Source of the DNA: Antilocapra americana
Taxonomy: Eukaryota; Chordata; Mammalia; Artiodactyla; Antilocapridae
Direction: 5' to 3'
Assembly (NCBI GenBank): GCA_007570785.1
Contig: ML664183.1
Location: 17,965,368-18,029,367, forward strand
DNA: 64,000 bases
The notes beneath the pieces were generated by a model. That model was not told where the DNA came from. It worked only from the letters and a program-made list of their open reading frames with translations, and made no database searches. Shown here piece after piece: positions 11,928 to 24,303 of this stretch (the stretch's first letter is position 1; each line of letters starts with the position of its first letter). Made by a program: the position numbers and the translations under genes.

Positions 11928-12789
11928 TTCTTATTATGGCATGATAATTAAAGATATGGTTTATTTTTAGCTTCCCTTTTTGCACTTTAGCCACACTGAG
12001 CTACTTTTATTCTCTGAATGAGCTATGCTATCTTGTCCTCAACAAGTTACTTAACATTTTAAAACTTGGTTTTCTTGTCCATAAAAAGGGATTGTTACCC
12101 CATATTTTCTGGTGAGAACTTTACTAGGGAATGTTTTCGGGATCAGTTTCTGTAAAGGAGAGAAGAAAATAGGCTTTGACTGAGCAAGACATCCCCTGAC
12201 TTTCTGTCTAATAGAGGCCAAGCCATTGCCACAGGGGACACTTCAGAGTGCCTGAGTAGGGACCAGGGAACTAAGCCTTTATACTCCTCATTGACCAAGC
12301 AGTGGATATGGCAGCATTGGGGAAGCCAGGGTGATCTCGAGTGAGGCTGCTCTCTCCAGCTGAGGGCTGGTCCCTAAAAGGGACTCAGCTGAAATCTCTT
12401 GGCATCAGCGCCCCCAGCAGCTGGGGAATAAGTAAATCCCTGTGTTCTAGAGCAGAGAATCTGAGGGTTTTACCACTGTGGATGTAAATAGCTATCTCAT
12501 AGGACAATTGTGATGAATCTAACTCATGCACGCACACACATGGGCATTCATTAGATCTTTGCTTCTGTGTCACCTCCCAGCCTATGCTCCTCCCACCCTA
12601 AAGTAAGCTACTGGCCACCCTATTGGCTTTCATAGTACTATATATACTTAATCCTATAATAGTAGTTATCAAACAGTATGGCAATTTCCATTGTTTGCCT
12701 CTTTCCCCATTAGAATGCAGTGGGCAAGAACTGCCTGCCTTTGTACTTTTCTTACTATTAAGCATTTTTCCCACAATATTTTGATTGGC
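11928..12789. other. Unique sequence
   Basis: No exon or repeat recognised. Confidence 0.4.
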
Positions 12790-12960
12790 TGCTTAATCAC
12801 CTATCTTACCCTTTATATTACAAGCTCTATAAGAATAGAGTCAGTATCTGTTTTATTTACTACTTTATCCTGTAGCATAGTACCAGGAATGTAGTCTGAG
12901 ACTGATAAATACTTTGATGGAGGGAGGTGGTGAATAATGCATGAATGAATGATGAAATGT
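12790..12960 (+). repeat. L2 LINE 3' end
   Basis: Sense L2 terminus: TTACAAGCTCTATAAGAATA, a region around GTAGCATAGTACCAGGAATG, then TGATAAATACTTTGATGG and ATGAATGAATGATGA. Confidence 0.7.
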
Positions 12961-13084
12961 CCCTCAGGAAGGGACAGTAAAGACAATGACATGGACTAGG
13001 GAGGCCGTCTAGAGAGCCTCAGCCTCCTGATAACATTCACTCCCAGTGATCAGAGCTCCTGCACAGGAGAGTAAAACTTACTCT

Positions 13085-13262
13085 CAGTCTAGTGTTTATC
13101 AAAGCATTTTACATGACTTAATTCATTTCATCCTCATTACAGCTCTATGAAGAATATACTATTGCTATCTCCATTTTACAGATGATGAAACCGAGGTGTG
13201 GAGAAGTTAAATAACTTGCCCAGAGGCACACAGCTGCAGTGGCAGAAATGACAGACTGTTAT
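13085..13262 (-). repeat. MIR SINE
   Basis: Well preserved reverse MIR: TCATTTCATCCTCATTACAG, CTCCATTTTACAGATGATGA, TAAATAACTTGCCCAGAGGC and CACACAGCTGCAGTGGCAG. Confidence 0.88.
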
Positions 13263-13649
13263 TCTCCATGATTTTCATTCACCCCAGTGATAAGATCAAC
13301 ACATTCACTCTTGTATTTTGCTCCTTTCTTTCAGTAGACATTCTGAATCTCTCTGATTCTCTTTATATGTGGGGGTCCCTGCCTGTGCTAGATTCTATGT
13401 GGATGAATGTGTGTAAACTGGGTTGTGAGAAGGTCACATGGATGAGTTAATGTAGGACCTCTGTTTCTCAGAAGAGTTTTGGTGAATATATTCCGAGAGA
13501 TGCTGAACATGTGGTTAGGCATGGAGGGTAGTAGGGGGCAGTGAGATCACACACCAGAGTTCCCCAGGCACTCAGAGGCTCCTCTTCCTGTCCTTTGGAG
13601 GTGCTCCCCTTGAAAAAGGTATAGGAAATTCCTACATCAAAAACCTAGC
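13263..13649. other. Unique sequence
   Basis: No exon or repeat recognised. Confidence 0.4.
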
Positions 13650-13965
13650 CGTAGGAACCTCCCTGGTGGCCCACTGGTTAAGAATCTGTCTGCCAGTGCA
13701 GGGGACCTGGGTTCAATCCCCGGTCTGGGGAGATCCCTCCGGCCACACAGAGCAGCTTAAGCCCGTGTGCCACATCTACTGAGCCCACGAGCTGCAACCA
13801 CTGAGCCCACACGCCCTAGAGTCCTTGCTCCCCAACAAGAGAGGCCAGGGAAATGAGAAACCCATGCGCCACATCTGGAGGGTTGCTCCCACTCGCCACA
13901 GCCAGAGAAAAGCCATCACACCAATGAAACCGCAGCACAGCCATAAATAAATAAGTCCCTAACCT
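13650..13965 (+). mobile_element. CHR-type tRNA SINE, full length
   Basis: Cetartiodactyl CHR-type SINE with tRNA-derived head (TCCCTGGTGGCCCACTGGTT, with B-box GGTTCAATCCC). The body repeats CCACATCTACTGAGCCCACG-like units and it ends in AATAAATAA. Pol III A- and B-box-like words are recognisable. Confidence 0.88.
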
Positions 13966-14821
13966 TAAATGTTTTCTGTAAGAGCTCCATAGGAAAAGAG
14001 AAAAAGATTATTATTATTATTTTTACTGGAGATGAAGAACAGGAGAGCTGTATTTGCCATGACAGATAGCTCACAGACTACTGTTCTTAGGGAAGGCAGG
14101 CTGTGATGCCTTGGGTCAGTTGTGACCAATGTCAAGCTATCCTAGCACCTTATGAAGTGTTAGGCTGGGTGGGACTGTGGACAGAGCTCTTTTATGGCTG
14201 TTTCCAGGCATCCCACTCTCCTCCAAATTGAAATCCCTTAAGGAAATCCTGAATTGTTTGATTTCCAGGAAAGACTTTGAAAACTGGGTGGAGTTTGAAT
14301 GCCTGATGACTACACCATTGAAAAAAACAAAAAAGAATCCTGGAAGCCAAATGTCTGGGGATGGATTTTAGCTGATTGCTTCCAAGGAAACCCTGGAGGA
14401 AATTATTAGGCTGTGCTATGATAGTTTAATGTATTTATTTAGTACCTCTTCCTGTGGAAAGGGATGTATGTTGTTTTTTTTTAAAATAGACATTTTTATT
14501 CTTGGATGAAAATTACATCCTAAAACACATTTAATATGTTTACTTTTACTTATTTTTATTGCTTGGTGAAATAAACAGTGAAATTCACAGCAGTGATCAA
14601 AAAACCCTTCTAGGTCACGCTTAGAAACTGCTAGAAATCTGATTCTGAAAAATCAGATTGAATACTCTCAGGCTGTCTTTTATTTAAATTATATACACTT
14701 ATTTGAAAAGCAATTCTTGTTTTAGAACTGTCATAGAGAAGTATTTTAAGGTCCTAAGTCCTACCACTGTAAAGGAGCTGTTTTAATTTTCCACATTTTT
14801 TATCTCCTGTCCTGATCCATA
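13966..14821. other. Unique AT-rich sequence
   Basis: No exon or repeat recognised apart from a TTA-rich run near 14008. Confidence 0.4.
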
Positions 14822-15040
14822 TGAAACTGAAAGTATTAGTCATTCAGTCCAGTCGTGTTCGACTCTTTGCGATTCCATGGACTGTAGCCCACCAGCTTCC
14901 TCTTTCCATGGAATTCTCTAGGCAAGAATACTGGAGCGGGTTGCCATTTCCTTCTCCAGGGGGTCATCCCAACCTAGAGATCAAACCCAGGTCCCCTGCA
15001 TCGCAGGCGTATTCTTTACTGTCTGAGCTACCAGGGGAGT
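14822..15040 (-). mobile_element. Bov-tA SINE
   Basis: Full-length antisense copy: GTCGTGTTCGACTCTTTGCG at the left, and the tRNA-derived head with GATCAAACCCAGGTCCCCTG, then CTGAGCTACCAGGGGA at the right. Confidence 0.92.
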
Positions 15041-15444
15041 GCAGTGCACCTGTCCACTTCCACAGATGTGCTCCTAGTCTCTGTAAAACTTGATGCTTAA
15101 CTGGTTAAACTAAATACCATGTCATAAAATTGTTTCTACATTACTGTAGTTTTTATAAGTACAATTTTAATGCATTCATAATTTCCACTAAATCAATGTC
15201 TGACTCAACAAATCCCTCTGTACTAATTTATTTATCATTTAAATAGGTAATTTAAAATCACCAGCAAATGTATAATTTTTTCTACATTTAAGACTTGAAA
15301 AAATATTCTTAATGAGGCTAAGTTGTAAAACACCATATGGCCACATAGGCACTAAAGCTATTCTTTTGCTAAGCAATGTATTTCGAGGCAGACACTAAGC
15401 TTTTCCGAGGGTGGTAGCACCAGAACATAAACCCAGTCTCAGAT
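15041..15444. other. Unique sequence
   Basis: No exon or repeat recognised. Confidence 0.4.
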
Positions 15445-16335
15445 GTGCAATCACCAAAACCAAAGAGTTTGCAGAATAAAAGAGCACATGAAGATACCCT
15501 CATATCTGTAACAGTTGTTGACAAAGGAACCTTGCTTCAGTTAAGCTCGGAAGATTGTTCTTCATCTTCATCAACAGTGGGTTTAATCATTTTAACACAC
15601 CAGATCAGTGCTTTCTGGCTATTTGACTGAATTGCTTTAGGGGGTTCTCTGTACGGAGCCCCAAATGCAAGAGCTGCTCTGCTCATTGAAAACATGACCT
15701 CTGATGATGGAAGTTTGGAATCTGAAAATCCAAATTGGCCTGCAGTGCTTTACTTGGTATAAATCTAAGAGAAAAGGCAGTGTTGGACCACGGATAGGGT
15801 GTTGTGTTGATAAAGGAAGTCCAACATACATCTTCATTTGACTCTGAAGAAAGCCCAGAGTATCAGGATGAAAACCAGGTTATCATCAAAGAATCTGGGC
15901 TATGGCTTTCCCGGGAAAGAAAAATTATTTTTACTTTGGCAGCACATCTTCAGTTTGTACAGGCTTGAGCTGCCGCTTTTTTAGGAAGACCACAGGTCTT
16001 AAGCAGATGCCTGCTGCAAGGTTGACTGACACCGCAAACTGTCAGACCAGGGAAATGAAAACAGTTTCCATATTCAACCTGTGGGATTTGGGCCAGTGAG
16101 AGCCCATGGGTGGAAGACATGTGTCAACCCTGCTAGACAGCACAAAACTGCGATTAGGCTTGACGGGGTCTTTGTCAAATGCTCAGAAGGAGAAGATTTG
16201 GTGAATATTAAATGCTCTTATTACTGTCAGATGATTCATGCTTCTGAGTTGGTGCGTCTCCTCCTGGAGCATGCTCAGAATGTGCTTTCATCAGAAATGT
16301 CAGGTTGTTTGGATGGAACAGATGCTCGCGGATGA
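15445..16335 (+). pseudogene. Unassigned protein-like stretch, possibly a decayed coding sequence
   Basis: I do not recognise this. Composition is less AT-rich than its flanks and its translation looks protein-like across stops and frame changes. Frame 1 runs 15445-15627, and after a TGA continues in the same frame with a Ser/Asp/Glu-rich segment (GSLYGAPNARAALLIENM from 15643). Another frame carries SFDSEESPEYQDENQVI from 15834, and frame 1 is open again from 16081 to about 16333. It could be a diverged processed pseudogene, a fossil transposon ORF or chance. No poly-A tail or target duplication was found, so the call is weak. Confidence 0.25.
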
Positions 16336-17040
16336 GTCGGTCGGTACTCGGAACTCAACCAGAAATGCCCGTGTTCTCTCTCTGACATTTTTGATAAATG
16401 GAATAACAATGTAATATTCTTTCTGGAAAAGCAGACCATAATATTATTTTTTTTCAGACCACAATATTTAAGGAAAGAAAACACTGGAGGGGAAATAAAT
16501 GTTTCTCTCACATGGAATGGAGGGTGCTTCCCTCTTAGTCAATTCTCAGTCTTTTCACTGATACCATGGGAAGGTGACGTCTCAAGGTCTGTGGTCTGGG
16601 ATATGCACTTAAACAATATGAGAGGTGGCGAAAGGGCTGGACTACCTCTGGGATTGAATCTCCACTCTCATTATTTACCTTGACATTAAATCTCATCTCT
16701 GAAACTCTGTAAGCGTCATTTTCTTTTTTTGTTTGTACTCCTGGGTTCCTGTAAAAAGCAAATAAGAAAATTTATTCAAAGCACTTAGCCCACTGCCTGG
16801 CACATTGTGTGAAATCCAAGATAGGGGGGTAGCCTGACTTAGTTTGCTAGAAGGCTGGCTAGGAAAGGTGGCGTGTCTGGCTCATGAACTAAATGGAGTT
16901 TGCAGGTTTATTTAATTCGCTCCTAAATTTTGAAAAAAGAAGTTGAGTGTCATGCTAAAGTTGAGAGATTTCATGTAAAACCGTATATATTGCCTTTCCC
17001 CCAACCTGGGAGTTATTGCACCACCAGCTTCCATGACATC
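16336..17040. other. Unique sequence
   Basis: No exon or repeat recognised. Confidence 0.4.
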
Positions 17041-17130
17041 CAGCTTCCCTCTCTTCCTTTCTTCTTTCCTTTCCCCTTCCCTCTCTCCTCTTTCCCTCTT
17101 CTCTTTCCTTCCTCCCTCCTTTCCTCCATT
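17041..17130. repeat. Polypyrimidine (CT-rich) tract
   Basis: About 90 bases almost wholly C and T on the plus strand, built of degenerate TTCC, TTTC and CTCC units. The mirror-symmetric blocks are the kind that can form triplex DNA. Confidence 0.92.
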
Positions 17131-17699
17131 GTACATGTGTATGTATTTTAGTCCTCATAATTTGATTATCCAGTTATATCTTCCGTCTAAATTTGTCTCT
17201 ATTTTACAAAGCAGCTAACCACAACAATGAAAACTACAAATCCCACCTCCAGAGTACTGTTTTCCACTTTGCAGGCTAGTTTCTCTTCCCCAACTAATTC
17301 TTTTTCAGTGTCTCAATGTTTTACATAAATCTTGGTTCCTATGAATTGAGCTTCAAATCAATGATATAACCATACCCACTGTTCCAAAGAGTATTGAACT
17401 TCATGTTACTGTTTCTCTGGAAAAGATCCCTTTCCTTTCACTTTAGCTAGGATCTACTAGTCTTTTGCTCAAAGTGCTAAAGACATGGGAATTCAATTAC
17501 AAATGTCATGCTTTAAGTCACTGCTGTGCTGAAGGAAAGTAATAATTTCCACTAGACACAAGGCTATAAGTGATAATTAATTTACTTTAGTAGTATGTGT
17601 GTGCAACTTTTTAGGGGGTGATTGAACTGAAGAAAAAAGTCAAAACTGATGTAGAATGTACTGAGTTTAGAAAAAAAAAAAAAAAACAAGTTTGTAATG
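17131..17699. other. Unique sequence with an A tract
   Basis: A run of 16 A at 17670-17685 (interrupted only at its edge) is the only recognisable element. No gene seen. Confidence 0.4.
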
Positions 17700-18100
17700 C
17701 TATTACCATGCCCTGCAGTATCAGTCACTAAGGCTAGGCTAGGATGTAGTAACAGACAATCCCAAATCCTAAGCCCACTGAGCTTAAAACAGCCATGATT
17801 TGGTTTTTTGCTCATCTGCCCATTTGGATTTGGTGGGGCTTTGCTCACGAACTGAAACTGACATAATCTCTGTCTAGATGCTCCCATGACTGCTGTTGCA
17901 GGTGGAGAGAGAAACAGTGTCCCACGCTGGCTGCTAAATGTCTCTACCCAGAAGAATTATAAATCTGCTCAGTTTTATCAACTGAATAGAATTGGCTGTG
18001 TTCGAGTTCAAGGAGGGAGGGAAATGCAGTTTTTCCATGTGCCTGGATTGGGAGGAATTTGGTTTATTGTGAACATCCTTAGTAACTCCCTCTTTTTGAA
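17700..18100. repeat. Ancient interspersed repeat, family not named
   Basis: Order and wording (GGCTAGGATGTAGTAACAGA, CTGAGCTTAAAACAGCCATG, then GAGGGAAATGCAGTTTTTCC and TTATTGTGAACATCC) match a common ancient mammalian repeat that I know but cannot assign safely to an LTR or DNA-transposon family. Confidence 0.5.
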
Positions 18101-18221
18101 ACCTGGAACATGCACAAATTAATACTCTGAATTGTCATTTTAGTATGAATAACTGTGCATGGTGTCATAATGCATAATTTTTTGGGCTAAGGGATAAATT
18201 AATTAAAAACATAATTTCTTT

Positions 18222-18405
18222 AGCTGTGTTATGTGGGATCTTGTGGTGGTGCATGGGGTCTGGCGCATGGACTCAGTAGCTGCAGCACACGGGCTTCCTT
18301 TCCCTGCAGCATGTGGGATCCTAGTTCCCAGACCAGGGATGGAATCCACATCCCCTGCATTGCAAGTGGATTCTTACCCACTGGACCGACCACCAGGGAA
18401 GTCTC
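18222..18405 (-). mobile_element. CHR-type SINE fragment
   Basis: Antisense CHR-type SINE: CAGCATGTGGGATCCTAGTT, CCCAGACCAGGGATGGAATC, and CCACTGGACCGACCACCAGG at the tRNA-head end. Confidence 0.85.
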
Positions 18406-20570
18406 CCAAACTTAATCTTAAGTGCTGAGTATGTGAGTAAGGCTTCTGATTCTGGGGACTCATCCCTTCCATTTGTCACCCGTTTTCATTCCCTTACTTC
18501 TCTGAGAATGGTGCTTACTTATTTACACTTGGCTCCTGCGTATCTTGTCTTTTTTAATGTAAATACTGAGTTTCTAGACAGCTGTCTACTTGTATGATTT
18601 AACTTTCAGACTCGAGACCACTCTGCATCTTTTGTTGCTGCTACTGCTGATAATAACAAAGTTGTGTCTTCTCTGTTACTCATTTTACCAATTCGTGGTG
18701 CCTTTCACATTTTTTTATGCCCAATTAACAGGATAATTACTGATTATAATTGGCATGGATTTTTGTGTACTGTCCATTTTAATCTGTTTAACACTTTTGT
18801 AATAATATAATTCTTGCTTTATTTACATTAAAATTCAAAAGTTCCCATATGCCTGATATGGGTATTGTGGGTTGAACACATGGCAATATATTGTAGGCTG
18901 TATAAAGTTTGGGCTCAGTTAAGCATATCACTTCCATTTATGAATGTATATAGAAATTTCTGGTTTCCTTACCTGTCATTAAATTCTGCTCATGGCAAAT
19001 CCTCTGCCACTTGGTTCCCCCAATCTAAATGCTCTCAGTTTTTCCACATATTATTTATTCCCCGTCCTGAAAGGGTAAAAATGTTTATAGTTGTGTAAGT
19101 GTTCTCCCCTAATAGCATTGTAAACTTGTAACGTATTCATTACTTCATTTTAAATGTATTTCCCACTTTGCTATTTGTCAATCAGATTTATTTTCATCAT
19201 CCCCAAATCTGTCCCCTTCTACCATCTCAAAGTAAGTCTTGATTGATCCTGTGATTTCAACAGATTTGTTAACACATAAGCATTTTCTTGTTTAGCTATA
19301 ATTGACCTCTACTTAAAAACACTGTTTGTGGATTTCTTTTGTGGGGCTTTAGATTCATTGTCCAAACTCTCTATTCTAAATAAACTAAGAATCTAATTCT
19401 TTTGTAATTCCCCAGAATACACTGACCTGTTATCACCCCTTGACATTGTGCATGAAAAGCAAGTATCATTAACTCACATTGCAGAGTTGCACTTTTTAAG
19501 GTTTTACATATAAGCCTTTATTAGCATATTTCTAAGGCCTAAGAGAAGTCAATCTAGGATGTTAACACCACAAATAAGTAATAACCCTAATTAGCCCATC
19601 TTAGCTGATGTGAAAATATCATAATAAATGAAAATATATACCTGAAATTTGAGTACCTATTATTGGTAATAAAAATAAGATACAGTATTTATTGAATTAT
19701 ACTCATTTGAAAGATGTTTTGGAAATGGTTTACAACAAAATCACTATGGATTTTATAGCACAATAAAAATGAAAGTCAATCAGCACATTTTATAAATTAC
19801 ATTATTTCTGAAAATAATCTCAATGAATAAATTTCTATTTCTTTCATCAGAGTTCAGACAGATTCCAACCACTAATATTGGACAATAGCTCTTTTATTTC
19901 TTTTATGTACCAAGGGGAGTAAATCAAATGTAAAATATAGCCACAGATAATTTTTGGAAAAGAAAATACATCTTGGCAAGAATCTAACCTGGAATTTTCT
20001 TATTAATAAACGAACAGTGTGTTTGGTGGGCTGGATTATGTTGTGCAGGCTTTCCCATGGACTAATGCCCAGCCTGAATATTCTTTTCCTGAATACATAA
20101 ACAGATGTGCACAAATTATTTTTTGCCATTTTATTTACTCAGAAGCTTTCAGAAAAAGTTCCCCAAATTAAATATTGAAGGTAGACAATTTATTTAGAAT
20201 GCAAAATGTGTTCACTTGTTGTATTTTCACCTAGCCTTACAACCCCTACTTCATACACCATGTTGATTTTGATTTAGTAAACATACAGCTGTGTTTAAGG
20301 GTAAAGAATTAACAGCAACCCAAATGGTAGACAATAAATGGCTATTAGGGATCATTTGTTAATCTGAAATCAGTTCTTCTATTGAATCCTTAATAGTATT
20401 CCTGTTTTCAATTTAGAGCTTTATTCTTTATGAGAATAGATTTTTTACCAAAATAGTTAATCTTTCACAGTGCTTTTACCATTTTGCCTGACACTGGGTA
20501 GACAGAAGATTTAGAGCCATCAGATTGACAGACTTTGAAAAACATTTTAGAGTAACTAGTAGATGATATT
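18406..20570. other. Unique AT-rich sequence
   Basis: About 2.2 kb with no exon or repeat recognised. Open frames here (for example 18865-19098 on plus and 19872-20129 on minus) lack recognisable domains or splice context. Confidence 0.45.
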
Positions 20571-20702
20571 TGTTTGTTTGTTTGTTTGTTTTGGCTATGC
20601 TGAATGGCTTGCAGGATTTTAGTTCTCTGACCAGGGATTGAACTAGTGCCCTTGGCAGTGAGAGCATGGAGTCCTAACCACTGGACTGCCAGGGAATTCC
20701 CA
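20571..20702 (-). mobile_element. (TTTG)n tail plus CHR-type SINE head
   Basis: A (TTTG)5 run at 20571-20590 is followed by antisense CHR tRNA-derived sequence (TCTCTGACCAGGGATTGAAC, CCTAACCACTGGACTGCCAG). The run is probably the SINE's own A-rich tail read on the opposite strand. Confidence 0.85.
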
Positions 20703-22029
20703 ATAGATGATACTTAAAATCATTAAAATCGTTATTTTTATGTTAATCATCTTCTACCCCACCCCATGTCCTAATTTCAAGTGGTAATTATTGTACCTAT
20801 GTATAGTTGGTAAATACTAGGATATTCTATCCAAATTAAAAAAAAACCCTGAGGCACATAATGTGAGTACAAAACAGACTTTTTGAAATTGGCTTTATCC
20901 TGGCAAATTGAGAGCACATGGGATCTGTGTGGTTGGCCTTTTCAAATTATCCCTATTATTAGGAATGTCATTTCTGTGGTATCTTGGACCTTTTCCATCT
21001 TAGAGGTACATGTCCTTAGCTCCCTGCAGTAATTCCCCCTTTCAATATTTGCCAATATGTTCATATATGAGCCTTCTTTTCATTTAGTATCTCGGTGACT
21101 AGGTTTTCATCTTCACAAGGTACTTACAAAGGTATTTTTTAATAAAGTGGAAAGCTGAAGATTTTAGCTTAAAATCTGAGTAATTTATAGGAAAGATTAA
21201 ACTATAAGATAGTAGTTTAAGTTTTGGATGTGGAGGGCCACACAGCCTATGGTATTTACTAGTTCATGTCAGTTCTTTGTTTCAATATGTTGGACATCGT
21301 GGAACTAAAGTTTGGAAAAGTTGGTGGTTTGTGGGTTTGTGTATTGGCAGCTGACTCTTTTCACCCTCTTGGTGAAATGAAATATTTATAACTGCTTCTT
21401 TAGTGTACTCTGTTTTGAGTCCAACTTAGTTTCCAAAACTAAGTACAGTAAAAATGACGTAACTGTGTTTATCCACTTTTTAGTAGAAGAGTATTTATGA
21501 AGCAGCCGTTTTTTTATAAAAAGTTCCTTTAAAAAAACATCTTGTCCAATTGAGCTTTAACTTTTGATCATAAATCTTAGTTTTGAGAAGTGTTCTCATC
21601 GTGAACTTAACCTCATCTTGAACTAAACTACACATACACATGCATTCATTTCTCCGCTAAAATTTCATAGAAGGAAAAATAAACAGTCCGTGGAGAATTC
21701 TAGCTCCAAGAAATGTGTTCCTTTTCTGTTTTTAAAATGCAATCACATAGAAGGCGTTAAAAGAGTCACAAAGCTATTAATAGCAAAGATAATTTAAACA
21801 TTTTCTTCTGTAGAAGAATAAAGTTTAAAATTAGTTCCTGAAAATGGTTTAATTTTTTGAACTTTTTCTAAATTCAACTCTTAGAGTAAAATTCAATATT
21901 GGTAGAGAGATTGATGCTATGTAGTTATACAGCTAGCTTCATAGATGCCCTCTTCCAAGAAAGGTGGCCCTAGAACCCCGAAGAAGGCCTCTTGAGGCCT
22001 TTAAGAATAAAGACTCTTTAATAATAGTG
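20703..22029. other. Unique AT-rich sequence
   Basis: No exon or repeat recognised. Confidence 0.45.
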
Positions 22030-22465
22030 AATAGAAACCAGAAGGCAGTAGAATAGTATTTGCAGAGTACTGTAAGAAAATTGTCCATCTAAAAATCTAT
22101 ATTCAACTGAATGATGAATGAGAAAATAAAAAAGACATTTTCAGACAGACAAAATCTGAGTTTTTTTTAAATCACTAGTAAATCCTAATGAAAAACCTAC
22201 TAAAAGCTGTTCTTCAGAACTCAAACTCAGAAACCTACCAAAAGCTGTCTTCAAAAATCAAACTCATAGGAAAGAATGTGATTCAAAAACCAAATGTAGG
22301 CAAGAAGTTTGTGTCTGAATAAAACAACCCAGCAATGATGGTAATAAAATAGTGATGACTACTTGGTGGGTATAAGAAAAAATTGTATATATTCTGAGTC
22401 ACTTTTCTGTATACCTGAAATATTATAAATAAACTATACTTCAATTAAAAAATAAAAAAAGAGTG
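22030..22465 (+). mobile_element. Old L1 3' UTR with internal tandem duplication
   Basis: Sense L1M-like 3' end: AGACATTTTCAGACAGACAA, then TAAAAGCTGTTCTTCAG, and a terminus GAGTCACTTTTCTGTATACC to an A-rich tail. Within it, 22193-22230 and 22231-22266 are tandem copies (38 and 36 bp) both starting AAACCTAC, with several differences, so the duplication is old. Confidence 0.72.
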
Positions 22466-22594
22466 AAGCTCTAACCTTCTGTAGGAGTCAAATCCTGCGA
22501 AGACAATGGTGTAACATGTTACCAAAGCATGGGTTTTACTGATGGCCATATCTAGATATTAACAGAAGTTTTATTATTATCCTCATTGTTACAG
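22466..22594. other. Short unique gap
   Basis: Nothing recognised. Confidence 0.35.
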
Positions 22595-22864
22595 TTGCTG
22601 GAGCATTGTAGCATAATTCTAAAAACTGTTGCTCTGGAGTCAAGGATTCATGAGTTTAAAAGATGAGCTCTGTACTTACTAGCCTGTATAGCTTTTGACA
22701 AGTCACAAGTGTTAATTATTCTCAGCTTTTCCACCTTTAAAATGGATAATAACACAAAGACCAAACTCAAAAATTTGTGAGGCTTGAGATCACCTATGAA
22801 AATTTTTAGCACAATACTTCATACTTGTAAGGTACTGTAATAATAAGCATTCATTAAATGTCAG
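22595..22864 (+). repeat. MIR SINE, near full length
   Basis: Sense MIR: TGGAGCATTGTAGCATAATT, TGCTCTGGAGTCAAGGATTC, TTTTGACAAGTCACAAGTG, CACCTTTAAAATGGATAATA and CATTCATTAAATGTCAGAT. All blocks are in order. Confidence 0.85.
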
Positions 22865-23021
22865 ATAACATAACCTGGAGAAGGAAATGGCAACCCACTC
22901 TGGTATTCTTGCCTGAGAAATCCCATGGACAGAGGAAGGGGAGCCTGGTGTGCTACAGTCCATGGGATTGAGAGTCGGACACAGCTTAGTGACTAAACCA
23001 CCACCACCATTATAACATAAA
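22865..23021 (+). mobile_element. Bov-A SINE with 9-bp target duplication
   Basis: Sense Bov-A monomer from 22874 (CCTGGAGAAGGAAATGGCAA) to a (CCA)n-like tail at 23012. ATAACATAA flanks it at 22865-22873 and 23013-23021. It landed at the 3' end of the MIR. Confidence 0.9.
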
Positions 23022-23449
23022 TGATTACTTATGCTAATTATTATTTATGGTCTCCTACCTTCAATTTCCCCTATATCTCTGACTATACCCTGGGTTTGAA
23101 AAGTGTAATTTGCACACCTACCAAGAGCTGCATGAATGCAATGCTTGATTTGTTCTCTTTTCTAATACATAATTCAAGAGGATCTCAGCAGTGGCATTGA
23201 ATAACCTAAGGGGTTTGCTGCCATGTGAAGCTTCATCAGTGCTCAGTGCTGGGGTTTGTTCTTAATCCTCTAACTACTTATGTTGTCTCTCCCAAAATTG
23301 CCATTTAAAATCAGGGTTAGAGAAATTGGAGTTGCCAGCTCCTTTTATGGGTTGATATGAAATGCAACTAAGGTTTCCTTCTGTTAAGAAAATATCTAAA
23401 TTGCTTTGATATATAATTGTAATTGCCTTACTTCTTATGATCTTTCTGT

Positions 23450-23545
23450 GCTGTGATGTACTGTCGTGTCCAACTCTTTGTGATTTCATGGACTGTAGCT
23501 CACTGGGCTCCTCTGTTCATGGGATTTCCCAGGCAATTGCCTTAG
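23450..23545 (-). mobile_element. Bov-A-type SINE fragment
   Basis: Antisense words GTCGTGTCCAACTCTTTGTG, CATGGACTGTAGCTCACTGG and TTCATGGGATTTCCCAGGCA. The tRNA head is missing. Confidence 0.82.
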
Positions 23546-23651
23546 GTTATTGTATTCAATTTTCTCTCAGCACTTTGCAGATACTGTTCTACTGTCTCCG
23601 GGTTTTAATCAACTATCTGTTGATTTAATTAAGCTGTATTTTCAATGAAAT

Positions 23652-23872
23652 CCTGCATGCGTGCTAAGTCACTTTAGTCGTGTCCGACTCTCTGCAACCC
23701 TAAGGAATTGTAGCCCGCCCAGCTCCTCTGTCCATGGGATTCTCTAGGCAAGAATACTGGAGTGGGTTGCCATTTCCTATTCCAAGGGATCTTCCTGATT
23801 CAGGGATTGAGCCCACCTTGCTTGCGTCTCCTGCATTGGCAGGCAGATTCTTTACCACTGGCACCACCTCAG
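23652..23872 (-). mobile_element. Bov-tA SINE
   Basis: Antisense copy with GTGCTAAGTCACTTTAGTCG at the left and a tRNA-derived head (TTCAGGGATTGAGCCCACC, CTGCATTGGCAGGCAGATTC) at the right. Confidence 0.92.
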
Positions 23873-24303
23873 AAACTTTGAAATGTTTATTGAGGAATAG
23901 AAGGAAATACTTGGAGGTTTGGGCAGTGAGACAGGCCTGTGTGGGTGTGAAGGGTCAGTGGTTTTCACGAAAGCACTTTAAATATGGAATGGAGTTATGT
24001 ATACAGTGTGCCCGTTTATAGCTCTTAAATGACATTCACTTATTCTCCAGCCAGGGATAGGCACGGCATTTGTATTTAGTGGGATTGTAGGGAGGGCACC
24101 TTCCAGAAGGGAGCCTTGGTTCTGTAAAGATTGAGGATGCTCAGAAATGCTTCTCAATAAAAAGAGTTGACTTTCTTAATAAGTCCCACCTGGTTACACA
24201 GGTGTTTGATCTCTGTTTATGGTTCACACGCACAGCAGTTTAAAAAACGATTACTTGGGAAAATTTGTGGATTACAGAAGCAATCAATGCTGATATTAAG
24301 GAA
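23873..24303. other. Unique sequence
   Basis: No exon or repeat recognised. Confidence 0.4.
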
